Notes: generated by a model from the letters alone, not told the origin. A DNA stretch of 38,178 bases from an uncultured bacterium (GCA_950073265.1 CATMPJ010000007.1:1-38178); one strand, 5' to 3'. Positions 1 through 8,800 are shown, counted from the stretch's first letter. Program-made: numbers and translations.

Positions 1-1457
1 ATTTCTACATACACTTTATTAAGTGCGACATCATCGCGCAAAAGTACTGTGATAGTTCCTTTTGGAGTGTATTTAATTGAGTTGTTAATAAGGTTATGAC
101 ATATCTGGACCGTTTTGCCAACATCAGCATGTACAATTCCTCTACCCTTCAAGTCTGAGCGGAAAATAAGCAGCAAATTCTTCTCGGTTGCCACTTCGCG
201 GAGTTGATCAGTGACCTCCTCAACTCTTGCTTTAAGATTAAAGTCACTTAATTCGTATTTCATGTTGCCTGACTCAATGCGAGATACATTGAGATAATCC
301 TCAACCGACATAGCCATTAGACGTGCGGATTCTGCAATACGGTCAGCGGCTTCTTGACCCTTCTCTGGCAATTTTCCAAAACTACCTTCAGCAAGCATTG
401 AAGCGTAACCACGAATTGCGGTAAGCGGACTCCGTAATTGGTGTGACGCAATTGAGACGAATTCTGACTTGAGTTTATCAAGTTCCTTTAGACGTTCATT
501 GGCGTGTTCAAGTTGATCTGTCAAAACTTCAAGCTTTTCACGTTGTGCCACCTCTCTCCGTACGCTTCGGTTTAGAATCAGACCAGCAATGCCTGTAAGT
601 ATAAGTGTGATTGAGGTCAACACATTTGAGGTGGGGGTGTGATTAAAGGTAAACTGAGAACCAACTAAAAGAACAAGAGCTACTATAAGCGCTTGAGCAC
701 TCAATATTCCTACTTGGAAAGTTTTAAATTTGGCCATTAAAATACCTATAAAAACCATAAATATAGCCATGCCAAAGAGACCATAGAACTCAAAATCTGA
801 GTCTTGCACAAGACCAACGTTTGCCAGATACGAAGCGAGCCATATGATGCTGAAAAATGTAAATAAGAAAAATTCAATACCTACACCAAATAGCAAAACC
901 TGTTTCCTAAAACTCTTGTCTGATGAGAAGTATCTTTTTAAGAGGAAATAACCAGACCACAACATTGCAACAGCGCCTAAGCTCGTGTAGTAAAAGTTAT
1001 ACCAGAAGCCCTCAAACCCAAATGCGTCACAGTCAGAAATGTTAAAACCACTGACGCTTAAATCAGTGTGTGCAAATAAGAAAATTGGTAGTAGCAGTAC
1101 AATAAAACTTAACTTTAGTGTGACAGGAGCATCTTCATCATGCGTGAACACATAAACAAGATATAAGCTGGTTATAGAGATAAGGGCGGAAAATATGCCA
1201 AACAGGGGCCACACTGCCAAGATAAACTCGCTATGGGTGTTAGTCCAAGCAATAAGATTGACTAAAATCCAACCTGAAAACAAAAGAGTGATTATAAAAA
1301 GGAGTCTATTCGCTAATCGATGAGGAGCGTTAACAAATAAAAATATGCCAACTGACAGTGCAAGAATAGCCACAGGGATATGTGAGTAATATAAAAGTTG
1401 GGGTAAATCATTAGCAAAGATAAACCAGGTGGGATCTTCGTAGTAGTGACAGATCAT
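1..1457 (-). CDS. Membrane sensor histidine kinase, 3' end cut off by window edge
   Basis: Translation from the ATG at 1457 is open to base 1, giving about 485 residues of a longer protein. The first ~265 residues form a run of hydrophobic segments (roughly eight membrane helices), resembling the multi-helix N-terminal sensor regions of bacterial kinases. A short charged coiled linker follows, then a DHp domain with the H-box SIASHQLRSPLTAIRGY; the phospho-acceptor is His ~339. The ATPase domain begins with the N-box HNLINNSIKYTPKG before the window ends, so the G boxes are not visible. Role by family: autophosphorylation on His and transfer to a response regulator, which is not in view. The start overlaps the stop of the Cys-rich gene by an ATGA, so the two are probably translationally coupled. 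What is sensed cannot be told from sequence. Confidence 0.9.
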   Translation of the reverse strand, partial: MICHYYEDPTWFIFANDLPQLLYYSHIPVAILALSVGIFLFVNAPHRLANRLLFIITLLFSGWILVNLIAWTNTHSEFILAVWPLFGIFSALISITSLYLVYVFTHDEDAPVTLKLSFIVLLLPIFLFAHTDLSVSGFNISDCDAFGFEGFWYNFYYTSLGAVAMLWSGYFLLKRYFSSDKSFRKQVLLFGVGIEFFLFTFFSIIWLASYLANVGLVQDSDFEFYGLFGMAIFMVFIGILMAKFKTFQVGILSAQALIVALVLLVGSQFTFNHTPTSNVLTSITLILTGIAGLILNRSVRREVAQREKLEVLTDQLEHANERLKELDKLKSEFVSIASHQLRSPLTAIRGYASMLAEGSFGKLPEKGQEAADRIAESARLMAMSVEDYLNVSRIESGNMKYELSDFNLKARVEEVTDQLREVATEKNLLLIFRSDLKGRGIVHADVGKTVQICHNLINNSIKYTPKGTITVLLRDDVALNKVYVE

Positions 1458-1840
1458 ATTGCTGAATCAGTTATGTCTTCTTGATGTATATCAAGCACGG
1501 TTAAATCTTCACAGTCGCCCGATTCTGGATCACAATACTCGACTTCGCAGGCTATTTCAGTTGGATCACAATACCACGCTTCATCACAATCATTTATATC
1601 TTCAGTGCTGCACAACGATTTGAGTTCTTGTGCACTGCGTGTTGTATACGCATAGTAATAAGGCTCAATGCAGTCCGCGTCTTCACACCACACATAACAA
1701 GACTCAGTATAAGGGTCACATTCGATTTCGTTCTTGACTTGATAATCTTGCAGAAAATAAAATCGATAAAAACTAGCTGTAACAGCTAGTACAAGCAAAA
1801 CTATTATGGTAATTGAAAAGAGATGTCTTCGTAAAAACAT
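1454..1840 (-). CDS. Cysteine-rich, membrane-anchored acidic protein
   Basis: Not a family I recognise. From the ATG at 1840 the protein has a basic start (MFLRRHLF), one hydrophobic segment (residues ~7-25) and an exported-looking acidic domain rich in Cys, Asp, Glu and Tyr. The domain has ten cysteines, including three CDPxxxxC units (CDPYTESC, CDPTEIAC, CDPESGDC), which suggests repeated disulfide or metal-binding loops outside the membrane. A GTG at 1897 would add 19 residues in frame; I prefer 1840 because it places the signal anchor at the N-terminus. The stop overlaps the kinase start (ATGA), so it may be a partner or extracytoplasmic sensor for that kinase. That is inference from coupling only. 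Confidence 0.65.
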   Translation of the reverse strand: MFLRRHLFSITIIVLLVLAVTASFYRFYFLQDYQVKNEIECDPYTESCYVWCEDADCIEPYYYAYTTRSAQELKSLCSTEDINDCDEAWYCDPTEIACEVEYCDPESGDCEDLTVLDIHQEDITDSAI

Positions 1841-1915
1841 AAGCAAGTGACATCTAAATTGTAACAAAAAAGTACGGGTAATTTTGTCACAGTGCACAGC
1901 CTTGTTCGTGCTGGA

Positions 1916-2725
1916 CTACTTCATCTCGTTAAAGTCGGTGATGTGCTTAAGAACAGTCTTTGGGTAGGAGTTAAAATTAGCTATTTTAGGTCCTGGTTTT
2001 TGTTCAAGTTTAGCAATAAAGGGTTTGTGGCCGAAGCGTTCCTCAGTTTTCTTCATTGCAGGTATCACTATTTCTTGTAGAAAACCTGTTTCATCAGGTT
2101 CATAAATTTCTAGCATAATGCCATGCACAATGAGTAGTGCAAGCATTTTTTCATAAAGAGAAGTTAGTTCGCCGCGAGAATTCCGACTAACCCACTCCGA
2201 CTCATCTGCAATAAGAACATTACCTGGAAATAACTTCTTGGAAAGATAGTGATGTAGATCGAGTAAAGATTTTCCATTTAACAACTCAACTTGATTAAAC
2301 TGTTTTCCCTGTTGAGAGTTTAGGTCAGCAACTCGCTTGTATTGTATGATTCCATTTCCGTTCCTTGACTCACCGACGATTACCGGTAATTTCACTAAGT
2401 TTCTTTTTAAGGCCTGGTGTGAAGTAAGGATATCTCTACTGTCCTCACCAATAATTATTGGGTAGTTGTACCTCTTAACCTGATCGATATAAAAAAGAGT
2501 TTCATAATCAGGCGTGGATATATAACGTGAAAAATAAAAAACGGGCGTATTGTAGTTGAAGTGACTAGGTATATCTCCTTCAAGAAATTCATTAACTTCT
2601 GAGACTAGCTGGTTATCTTTACGACGTTCAACTATGAGAGTGACCGCGTTTGCAAGATCAGTGTGTATATATGTCTCTGACTGTTTGTGTCTTCGTTTTT
2701 TAAAGAAATCCTGTAGAAAGTTCAT
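1916..2725 (-). CDS. Conserved-looking hypothetical protein, 269 aa
   Basis: I do not recognise a family. The protein is soluble, with no signal peptide or membrane segment, and alternates charged and hydrophobic stretches as an alpha/beta enzyme or binding protein would. Visible short motifs include IIIGEDSRD (~110), LPVIVGESRNGNG (~132) and NVLIADESEW (~187), which look like strand-turn-helix edges. No nucleotide-binding or metalloprotease motif is clear. The ATG follows the stop of the EamA transporter gene with one base between (TAGGATG), so it belongs to the speD-like/eamA operon, and its function is probably tied to the metabolite handled there. Confidence 0.7.
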   Translation of the reverse strand: MNFLQDFFKKRRHKQSETYIHTDLANAVTLIVERRKDNQLVSEVNEFLEGDIPSHFNYNTPVFYFSRYISTPDYETLFYIDQVKRYNYPIIIGEDSRDILTSHQALKRNLVKLPVIVGESRNGNGIIQYKRVADLNSQQGKQFNQVELLNGKSLLDLHHYLSKKLFPGNVLIADESEWVSRNSRGELTSLYEKMLALLIVHGIMLEIYEPDETGFLQEIVIPAMKKTEERFGHKPFIAKLEQKPGPKIANFNSYPKTVLKHITDFNEMK

Positions 2726-2726
2726 C

Positions 2727-3707
2727 CTAATTGTATCCGCCTAAGGCTAAGACAATAATACCCATAGAGACTAAAAATAGACCAATTGATATCAACAGCC
2801 ACCCTCTTATACTAGCGCTATCAGAAGATATCGAACCAGCGCCGAAATATGTGAGTAACCACCCAATCATACCAACCGCTATTGGTTGGGTAGCGTTAAA
2901 TGCAGTCACGACCATCACTGATGGTCCAAGTGTGTTCGCAAGATGTGTCATATATACTCCGCCGGCATCCAGTACTTCATTGATGGCCTGTAAAGCGATA
3001 GCTTTGTAATTTGTATTATTTGTAAATTTATGAAACTGTTCCCGATACGGTTTCCATAGACAATATATTGCTGTACCAGTTACGAACATTCCTGTGCCAG
3101 TCCAAAATCCCACAAACGTAAAACTCCCAGCCAATGCAGCGTCTTTAAAAAGAACATAAATAATTGAGACAACTGCGGCGGATAAACTCATCAAACCCAG
3201 TGTCCCGTAATTAATCTTGCTGCTTATAACACTATCTTCATCTTCCTCTTTCTCTATTGATAGAACAATACCTCCCAAAACAATAATACAAGCACCAACG
3301 ATTTGTATTGCGGGTGGAATAATTCCATAAAAACTTTCAATAATAAGCGCAAACACAGGCACAGCTTGGAAAAGTGGTCCAGCGATGATTGCACCACTTC
3401 GCTCAGTTGCGTATAGGTAGGGTATTATCCATAAAACTTCTAAAAACCCAACAAACAAAGCTTTAGTAGCGATTGCCTTATCGTCAAAAAAAGAAATATC
3501 AGTAGTTAAACCGTATGCTAAAAACCCTGTGGCGATTATTGCACCAAATAGTGAGGATATTAATACTAGTGTGCCAACCTCTTGCTCGTACCTGCTTAAT
3601 AGTAATTCGTCAATATAGTTCCCGGCACCATACATCACACTTGCTACTACAATGAGCCAGACCCAGGGTTCTGCAAAGAGTTGTATAATGGCGTGAAGCA
3701 ATTCCAT
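2727..3707 (-). CDS. EamA/DMT-superfamily transporter
   Basis: A 326-residue integral membrane protein with about ten hydrophobic helices in two similar halves, as in EamA (drug/metabolite transporter) proteins. The second half has typical features such as FVGFWTGTGM and FNATQPIAVGMIGWLLTYF, and the protein ends in a hydrophobic helix. A charged EKEEDEDS loop near residue 155 separates the halves. Family members export or import small metabolites, including amino acids, amines and nucleosides. The gene starts three bases after the stop of the SpeD-like decarboxylase, so co-translation is likely. Inference: the carried substrate may be the amine product of that decarboxylase. Identification to superfamily is firm; the substrate is unknown. 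Confidence 0.82.
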   Translation of the reverse strand: MELLHAIIQLFAEPWVWLIVVASVMYGAGNYIDELLLSRYEQEVGTLVLISSLFGAIIATGFLAYGLTTDISFFDDKAIATKALFVGFLEVLWIIPYLYATERSGAIIAGPLFQAVPVFALIIESFYGIIPPAIQIVGACIIVLGGIVLSIEKEEDEDSVISSKINYGTLGLMSLSAAVVSIIYVLFKDAALAGSFTFVGFWTGTGMFVTGTAIYCLWKPYREQFHKFTNNTNYKAIALQAINEVLDAGGVYMTHLANTLGPSVMVVTAFNATQPIAVGMIGWLLTYFGAGSISSDSASIRGWLLISIGLFLVSMGIIVLALGGYN

Positions 3708-3710
3708 AGG

Positions 3711-4106
3711 TTAAGCGTTAGTATTCGGGTAACGAACACCTCTTGCAATTACATTTGCGTCATAGTCATTTGTGTCAAATGTTTTTGAAAGATACTCTGT
3801 AAAAGTGTCATGGTCAAATTCATTTTGACATGTATATACATCCGCTGTTACAAACCCACGCTTCGGGAAAGTATGAAAACTTATATGACTCTCAGCAATC
3901 ATCACAAATCCACTTATTCCGCCCGGATCCTTCTCATTCATTTCTCCTACCTCAACAACTACCTCAGGGGCAATGGTGTGCATATTCATTTCTTTTGGCA
4001 GTTCGACTAGGAATTTTGTAAGGTGCTCTTTGTCGGCGAGCTTTGTAGTGTCACAGTTATACCCATCAAAAAGTAAATGTACACCAAACTGTTCTGTTTT
4101 TTTCAT
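3711..4106 (-). CDS. speD: SpeD-family pyruvoyl-dependent decarboxylase (AdoMetDC-like)
   Basis: A 131-residue class 1b S-adenosylmethionine decarboxylase homologue. The self-cleavage motif is AESHISFHTFPKRGF: cleavage would fall between Glu72 and Ser73, with Ser73 becoming the pyruvoyl group. His78 and Cys93 keep the +5 and +20 spacing of the processing and catalytic residues in the Thermotoga enzyme. Canonical enzymes make decarboxylated AdoMet for spermidine synthesis. Members of this family have been described that decarboxylate ornithine or arginine instead, so the substrate is open. No spermidine synthase is in the window; an EamA exporter follows directly. An extended -10 element ends 8 nt before the ATG, and this gene heads the five-gene operon. 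Confidence 0.87.
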   Translation of the reverse strand: MKKTEQFGVHLLFDGYNCDTTKLADKEHLTKFLVELPKEMNMHTIAPEVVVEVGEMNEKDPGGISGFVMIAESHISFHTFPKRGFVTADVYTCQNEFDHDTFTEYLSKTFDTNDYDANVIARGVRYPNTNA

Positions 4107-4114
4107 CGCTACTC

Positions 4115-4123
4115 ACTGTAACA
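4115..4123 (-). promoter_or_regulatory. Extended -10 of the speD-like operon
   Basis: Reading on the minus strand, TGTTACAGT is an extended -10 (TGn plus TACAGT). It ends 8 nt before the ATG at 4106. No good -35 is seen. A start point about 7 nt downstream would give a leader of one or two bases. Confidence 0.5.
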
Positions 4124-4130
4124 TGTCTAT

Positions 4131-4616
4131 TTACAGAATAAACAGAATAACTAACGGTGCTAATAGCCACCAGAAAAAATAATTTTCAGGTGAAAAAAGA
4201 GATTGGATTGGGGTGCCCGGAGTCAGGAATTCGGTGATTGGTAAAACTTGAAAGCTGAAGACCATCACTAATGAGGTTGCAGCGAGAGCAAGTAAGACCT
4301 TTTTTCCGAAGCTTTCAAACTTCTTCTCCTTAAACTCATCCGGCATAATGCGGTTTGCTAAGAGGAAGAATGTCATAGTGAATAGAGCAAAAATAATGAG
4401 CTTACCACTAGCCACGCCTTTAGCAGTGTCAAAAGTGTCGAGTAACGTATCGTAATACGGAAAGACTAGCGAAATCAATAGAGCCAGATAAAGGCTAAAA
4501 ATCACGTTGATGATTGCTTGTCTTCCCTTCGCAACTACAATAACCATGAAAATAAGAAAGACGCCAATAAAGTAAGCTGCCTCAGAAATAAAATCTAAAA
4601 TGAAGGCAAGGTCCAT
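4131..4616 (-). CDS. Small integral membrane protein of unknown function
   Basis: From the ATG at 4616 the protein is 161 residues with five hydrophobic stretches (residues ~4-30, 34-53, 70-88, 105-125, 145-160), a short charged loop (MPDEFKEKKFESFGKK) between the third and fourth, and an aromatic NYFFWWLLAP near the C-terminus. No motif identifies a family. An in-frame GTG six codons upstream is rejected as start because a consensus -10 lies over those codons. It sits between yigZ and the speD-like operon with its own promoter. A bacterial inner-membrane protein is all that can be said. Confidence 0.65.
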   Translation of the reverse strand: MDLAFILDFISEAAYFIGVFLIFMVIVVAKGRQAIINVIFSLYLALLISLVFPYYDTLLDTFDTAKGVASGKLIIFALFTMTFFLLANRIMPDEFKEKKFESFGKKVLLALAATSLVMVFSFQVLPITEFLTPGTPIQSLFSPENYFFWWLLAPLVILFIL

Positions 4617-4622
4617 AGAAAT

Positions 4623-4628
4623 ATTATA
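4623..4628 (-). promoter_or_regulatory. Consensus -10 (TATAAT) abutting a start codon
   Basis: A perfect TATAAT on the minus strand ends 6 nt before the ATG at 4616. A T-rich TTGCTT lies upstream at a slightly long spacing. Transcription would begin at or next to the A of the ATG, predicting a leaderless mRNA. Confidence 0.6.
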
Positions 4629-4664
4629 GCCCACTGATTTTGAAAAAAAGCAAGCGCATGTTTG

Positions 4665-5084
4665 TTACTTGCGAAAATCAGCGATAGCAATTTTTGTAGC
4701 ATTTTGCACGTGCTTAAATCTATCACCCATCAATTTTGTACCCCCAAACCATCGGGTGACGCATATAACACAATCTTGCACCTGCTCTTTTTGCATAATA
4801 CGGAGGATTACCATACCGGCACCGGTTTCGCCATCGTCATTTTTGGTCTCATAAATAGTCCCTTCTTTAGTAATACGAGCGGCCCAACTATTATGTGTGG
4901 CCTTGGCGTATTTTTTATTACGTTTGAGGGCGCTGAGAAAATCTTTGATGTCAACTCGGTTCTTAACCTGGCCGTAACTAACTGAATACTTACTACCTCT
5001 ATCTTCAATAATTCTCTCCAAAAGCACAAACTTTTGTTCTGGAATTTGACTGTCTTCAAAATTAAATCGGGTTGTCTGTTTCAT
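4665..5084 (-). CDS. yigZ: YigZ/IMPACT-family protein, N-terminal domain only
   Basis: A 139-residue protein matching the IMPACT (UPF0029) domain. It has the family's central DDGETGAGMVIL (compare DGEPSGTAG in most members) and VTRWFGGTKLMGDRF (compare VTRYFGGIKLG). Relatives are about 200 residues; the C-terminal DUF1949-type domain is absent here. Family function is poorly defined: eukaryotic IMPACT regulates GCN2, and bacterial YigZ is linked to nucleic-acid binding and translation. The ATG at 5084 was chosen because the open frame upstream runs back into dnaJ and across its terminator. It is preceded by a strong hairpin terminator of the chaperone operon, so it is probably a separate unit. 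Confidence 0.82.
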   Translation of the reverse strand: MKQTTRFNFEDSQIPEQKFVLLERIIEDRGSKYSVSYGQVKNRVDIKDFLSALKRNKKYAKATHNSWAARITKEGTIYETKNDDGETGAGMVILRIMQKEQVQDCVICVTRWFGGTKLMGDRFKHVQNATKIAIADFRK

Positions 5085-5097
5085 ATCAATACTATGC

Positions 5098-5123
5098 AAA
5101 ATAGCGACTTCAGTCGCTATTTT
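5098..5123 (-). terminator. Intrinsic terminator after dnaJ
   Basis: Inverted repeat AAAATAGCGACT / AGTCGCTATTTT with a 2-base centre. On the minus strand the stem is followed by a short T run. It lies 4 nt past the dnaJ stop and closes the grpE-dnaK-dnaJ operon. The A/T flanks make it symmetrical. Confidence 0.8.
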
Positions 5124-5127
5124 GTTT

Positions 5128-6207
5128 CTAGATACCCTCCGATCGCAACTCTTCGATAAGTTTTTGTGCCTTACGTGAAAGTTTTTTCGGAGTTTCAACT
5201 GAGACGCGGACCAAGAAGTCACCTCTACCTCTATCGCTCGGTACCCCTTTTCCTTTTATACGAATCAGTTCCCCGTGAGTAATGCCGGCCGGAATTTTTA
5301 TCTCTGTCTTCCCTTCTAGAGTCTCAACACTGTATGAAGCGCCAAGAAGTGCGTCAGTTAGTTTCACTGGTAACTTGGTGTAAAGATTCAGACCATCTCG
5401 TTTTATGTCTGCGTCAGCTTCGACGTGAACTTTTATATACAAATCACCCGGCTGACCACCCACCATAGCCTCACCTTGACCAGTCATACGGATGACCTCG
5501 CCGTTTTGGATACCAGCTGGAATCTTAATACTGATTTCTGACTGCGTACGTTTTACCCCATCACCGCCACAGGCAGTACATTTCTCTTCGGGAACTTGTC
5601 CTGTGCCATTGCAGGTATGACAATCACGAACAGTAGTAAAATTACCCATGATGCTTTGACGATTTTCTCGAATTTTTCCATTACCATTACAGGTGCTGCA
5701 CGAAGTGGTCTTGGTGCCTGGTTTGGCGCCAGTGCCATCACAGGTCTTGCAGGTGTTGTTTTTGGTAATGAGCACTTTGCGCGTTACTCCAAAAATAGCA
5801 TCTTTGAAACCAAGATTTATGTCAATTGATACATCATTACCACGCTTTTGGCGACTTCCTCCGCCGCCAAAGCCAAAGCCTTGAAACAGGTCGTTGAGAT
5901 CAAACTCAAATCCTCCCTGACCGCCAAAACCAGCTTGTTGAAAGCCTGAGAAATCAAAGCCACCAAAACCTTGTCCAGCTCCCCCACCGGCATTATTGAA
6001 AGCGTGTCCATAGGTGTCGTATTCGGCTTTTTTCTTTTCGTCTCCTAGTACTGCGTAGGCCTCGGTGATTTCTTTGTATTTAGCTTCGTCTCCAGTTTTT
6101 TTATCGGGATGGTATTTAGCTGCGAGTTTACGAAAAGCTTTCTTCACTTCGTCGCGTGAAGCACCTTTTTGTAGGCCAAGAATGCTGTAGTAATCTTTGT
6201 TGCTCAT
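5128..6207 (-). CDS. dnaJ: Chaperone protein DnaJ (Hsp40)
   Basis: 359 residues with the full type I layout. The J domain (1-70) has HPD at 33-35, which stimulates DnaK ATPase. A Gly/Phe-rich linker follows (~72-117), then a zinc-binding region with four CxxCxGxG units (CKTCDGTG at 153, CSTCNGNG at 170, CHTCNGTG at 196, CTACGGDG at 210), then the C-terminal substrate-binding domains with GDLYIKVHV and GRGDFLVRV. It delivers unfolded clients to DnaK in the cytosol. It is the last gene of the operon, but a hairpin and a good promoter sit between dnaK and dnaJ, so it may also be transcribed independently. No anomaly in the domains. Confidence 0.98.
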   Translation of the reverse strand: MSNKDYYSILGLQKGASRDEVKKAFRKLAAKYHPDKKTGDEAKYKEITEAYAVLGDEKKKAEYDTYGHAFNNAGGGAGQGFGGFDFSGFQQAGFGGQGGFEFDLNDLFQGFGFGGGGSRQKRGNDVSIDINLGFKDAIFGVTRKVLITKNNTCKTCDGTGAKPGTKTTSCSTCNGNGKIRENRQSIMGNFTTVRDCHTCNGTGQVPEEKCTACGGDGVKRTQSEISIKIPAGIQNGEVIRMTGQGEAMVGGQPGDLYIKVHVEADADIKRDGLNLYTKLPVKLTDALLGASYSVETLEGKTEIKIPAGITHGELIRIKGKGVPSDRGRGDFLVRVSVETPKKLSRKAQKLIEELRSEGI

Positions 6208-6218
6208 AGTAGATTGCG

Positions 6219-6247
6219 ATTGTAATACAAGTCTTCATCAAGCGCAA
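6219..6247 (-). promoter_or_regulatory. Probable internal dnaJ promoter
   Basis: On the minus strand: TTGCGC, 17-nt spacer, TACAAT. The -10 ends 11 nt before the dnaJ ATG, predicting a leader of about 4 nt. The -35 hexamer lies inside the 3' arm of the dnaK-dnaJ hairpin, so the hairpin and the promoter share bases. Confidence 0.5.
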
Positions 6248-6266
6248 AAGCTTTGCTTTTGCGCTT
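6240..6266 (-). other. Perfect 12-bp hairpin between dnaK and dnaJ
   Basis: AAGCGCAAAAGC and GCTTTTGCGCTT flank a 3-base loop, 14 nt after the dnaK stop. No T run follows, so it is not a standard terminator. It could stabilise the 3' end of grpE-dnaK mRNA, partly attenuate read-through into dnaJ, or mark a processing site. Confidence 0.6.
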
Positions 6267-6280
6267 AGGAAAATTTCTAT

Positions 6281-8170
6281 TTAGTCTTTCTTATCGTTCT
6301 CGTCAGCCGCTTCTGCGTCATGCACTGTTGGTTCGTCTTCTGACTTCGCTTCGTCAGCAGCTGTTTCCGCCGCTTTACTCATGATTTCACCAATTTTTTG
6401 CATTGCAGTTGAAAGCTCGTTTGACGCAGTTTCAATAGCTGTCTTATCATCTCCAGTTTTAGCCTCATTCAAAGCTTTGATTTTGTCTTCGATCTCAGTT
6501 TTTGTTTCAGCTGGAATATCTTTCTCATGATCCTTGAGTGCTTTTTCAGCGGTATAGATCATTTGCTCAGCTAGGTTGCGGGCTTCAATGATTTCTTTCT
6601 TTTTTGCGTCTTCACCGGCGTGCTCTTCCGCTTCTTTTTTCATGCGTTCGATATCGTCTTCGGAAAGGCCAGAGTTAGCCTCAATGCGAATGGATTGCTC
6701 TTTACCGGTTGATTTGTCTTTAGCGGTTACGTTCAGTACACCGTTTGAGTCCACATCAAACGTTACTTCCACTTGTGGAACTCCTCTTGGTGCTGGCGGT
6801 ATACCATCAAGCACGAATTTACCGAGTGATTTGTTATCAGCAGCCATTGGGCGTTCTCCCTGTGTGATATGGATCTCGGTTGAAGTCTGGTTGTCAGCGG
6901 CGGTTGAGAACACTTGTGACTTTTGGGTTGGAATGTGGGTGTTCTTTTCAATTAATTTTGTAGCCACACCACCCATTGTTTCAATACCAAGTGAAAGTGG
7001 GATGACGTCTACCAGCGTAATGTCCTGTACGTCACCTTGGAAAATACCAGCTTGAATTGCTGCACCAAGCGCAACCACCTCGTCCGGGTTAATAGAGCGG
7101 TTCGGCTCCTTATTAAAGAGTTCCTTCACCGCGTTTTGGATTGCTGGCATACGAGTTTGACCACCAACTAAGATGACTTCATCAATTTCGTCTTTCTTAA
7201 TTCCTGATGCTTCAAGTGCTCGCTTAGTGATTTCAATTGATTTATCTACATACTCATGAGCAATTTCCTCCAGTTTTGCTCGAGTCAATTTAATGTCCAT
7301 GTGGAGTGGGCCATCTGAACCTTGTGATACAAATGGAATGTTAATATCGGTCTCAGTAGTGCTTGAGAGCTCCAATTTGGCCTTTTCAGCAGCTTCATCG
7401 AGTCTTTGCAGGGCTAACTTGTCCTTTGCCAAATCAACACCTTCTGACTTCTTAAACTCATCGATTAAGAAGCGTACAATACCTTGGTCGATATCTCGTC
7501 CACCCATGTGTGCATCGCCGTCAGTTGCCTGTACCTCAACCACATCATCACCAACTTCTAGCACAGTCACGTCAAACGTACCGCCACCAAAGTCATAGAC
7601 GACAATCTTTTCGTCTTTCTTTTTGTTAAAGCCGTACGCCAGCGCAGCAGCGGTTGGTTCATTGATTATGCGTTTTACTTCAAGACCAGCAATCTTACCC
7701 GCGTCTTGCGTAGCTTTACGCTGAGAGTCATTAAAGTACGCCGGTACCGTAATCACTGCTTCAGTGATTTTTTCACCGAGCTTAGCTTCCGCGTCTTGCT
7801 TGAGCTTAGTTAGAATCATTGCTGATACTTCTTCCGGACGCTTTTCTTCACCGTTAAGCACCACCACTGCCCCGCCATCACTACCTTTTTTGATTTCGTA
7901 CGGAACTATTTCCAGGTCTTTCTGTACAGACTTGTCGTCATAGTTGTGACCCATAAAGCGCTTAATACCATAAATAGTATTAGTCGGGTTGGTCACTGCT
8001 TGACGTTTTGCAATCTGGCCGACCAGTCGCTCCTTCGTTTTTGAAATCGCCACAATTGAGGGTGTGGTGCGGGTACCTTCTGCGTTTTCAATAATAGTTG
8101 GTTCCCCGGCTTCAATTACTGCCATTGCAGAGTTGGTGGTGCCGAGGTCTATCCCTAAAATTTTTGCCAT
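6281..8170 (-). CDS. dnaK: Chaperone protein DnaK (Hsp70)
   Basis: 629 residues, full length. The N-terminal ATPase domain opens with [16 protein letters not shown] (phosphate-1), then [14 protein letters not shown] (phosphate-2) and [16 protein letters not shown] (adenosine motif). The linker and beta-sandwich substrate domain include [14 protein letters not shown], and a helical lid ends in an acidic tail (DENDKKD). It binds exposed hydrophobic peptides in an ATP cycle with DnaJ and GrpE. It sits between grpE (30 nt upstream) and dnaJ. No Shine-Dalgarno sequence precedes the ATG. Confidence 0.99.
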   Translation of the reverse strand: MAKILGIDLGTTNSAMAVIEAGEPTIIENAEGTRTTPSIVAISKTKERLVGQIAKRQAVTNPTNTIYGIKRFMGHNYDDKSVQKDLEIVPYEIKKGSDGGAVVVLNGEEKRPEEVSAMILTKLKQDAEAKLGEKITEAVITVPAYFNDSQRKATQDAGKIAGLEVKRIINEPTAAALAYGFNKKKDEKIVVYDFGGGTFDVTVLEVGDDVVEVQATDGDAHMGGRDIDQGIVRFLIDEFKKSEGVDLAKDKLALQRLDEAAEKAKLELSSTTETDINIPFVSQGSDGPLHMDIKLTRAKLEEIAHEYVDKSIEITKRALEASGIKKDEIDEVILVGGQTRMPAIQNAVKELFNKEPNRSINPDEVVALGAAIQAGIFQGDVQDITLVDVIPLSLGIETMGGVATKLIEKNTHIPTQKSQVFSTAADNQTSTEIHITQGERPMAADNKSLGKFVLDGIPPAPRGVPQVEVTFDVDSNGVLNVTAKDKSTGKEQSIRIEANSGLSEDDIERMKKEAEEHAGEDAKKKEIIEARNLAEQMIYTAEKALKDHEKDIPAETKTEIEDKIKALNEAKTGDDKTAIETASNELSTAMQKIGEIMSKAAETAADEAKSEDEPTVHDAEAADENDKKD

Positions 8171-8200
8171 AGTAAATATAAGAACTTAATGTGTTTGTAA

Positions 8201-8800
8201 TTAATTTTCGTACTGTCCAGTGGTCACACGGGCTGGTCGGATGATTTCTGTGTTTCCATCTAGGGTAATTTCGTACCCACTTTGCATGACAGACACTACC
8301 GTATCATCAAGTTTTTTGTCTGTCACTGTTTCGGTACCAACTGCTTCGTGCCTATTTGGGTCAAAGGCTTCTCCTGCTGGATTTATTGCGCTTACTCCGT
8401 ACTCTTTAAGAATATTCTGAAGCTGTGCGTTTATACCTTCAACCCCCTTTCGCCATGATACATCAGCCTTTTCCCAAGCCTCGGTGTTATTCATGGCCAT
8501 CTGGAAACTGTCACAGAGCGGAAGCAAGTCTTCAACAAAGTGTTTTTTGTTGCGCACCCGATCACGAACACGCTCCTCTTCTAAGCGTCGACGAGCGTTT
8601 AAAAAGTCCGCTTTCGCTCGCTGCAATTCATCTTGTAGTTTTTGCTTCTCCTCGAGAGCCGTTTCCAGTTTCTTGCGCAATTGTTTTATTTTGTCAGTTG
8701 CGCGATCTTCAATGTCTTCTAATTCAATGTCTTCAGTATGGTTATTTTCACCATGTTCAACGTCAAAATCAACGTCTTTTTCGTCTTTTTTATCTCCCAT
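8201..8800 (-). CDS. grpE: Nucleotide exchange factor GrpE
   Basis: 199 residues. An acidic, disordered N-terminus (GDKKDEKDVDFDVEHGENNHTEDIELED) leads into a long coiled coil (residues ~33-90), then the C-terminal beta domain with AFDPNRHEAVGTE and VVSVMQSGYEI, the typical GrpE core. It releases ADP from DnaK. The ATG at 8800 is preferred over a TTG two codons upstream, because a consensus promoter ends 8 nt before 8800. It heads the grpE-dnaK-dnaJ operon. No hrcA gene and no CIRCE element are visible. Confidence 0.97.
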   Translation of the reverse strand: MGDKKDEKDVDFDVEHGENNHTEDIELEDIEDRATDKIKQLRKKLETALEEKQKLQDELQRAKADFLNARRRLEEERVRDRVRNKKHFVEDLLPLCDSFQMAMNNTEAWEKADVSWRKGVEGINAQLQNILKEYGVSAINPAGEAFDPNRHEAVGTETVTDKKLDDTVVSVMQSGYEITLDGNTEIIRPARVTTGQYEN

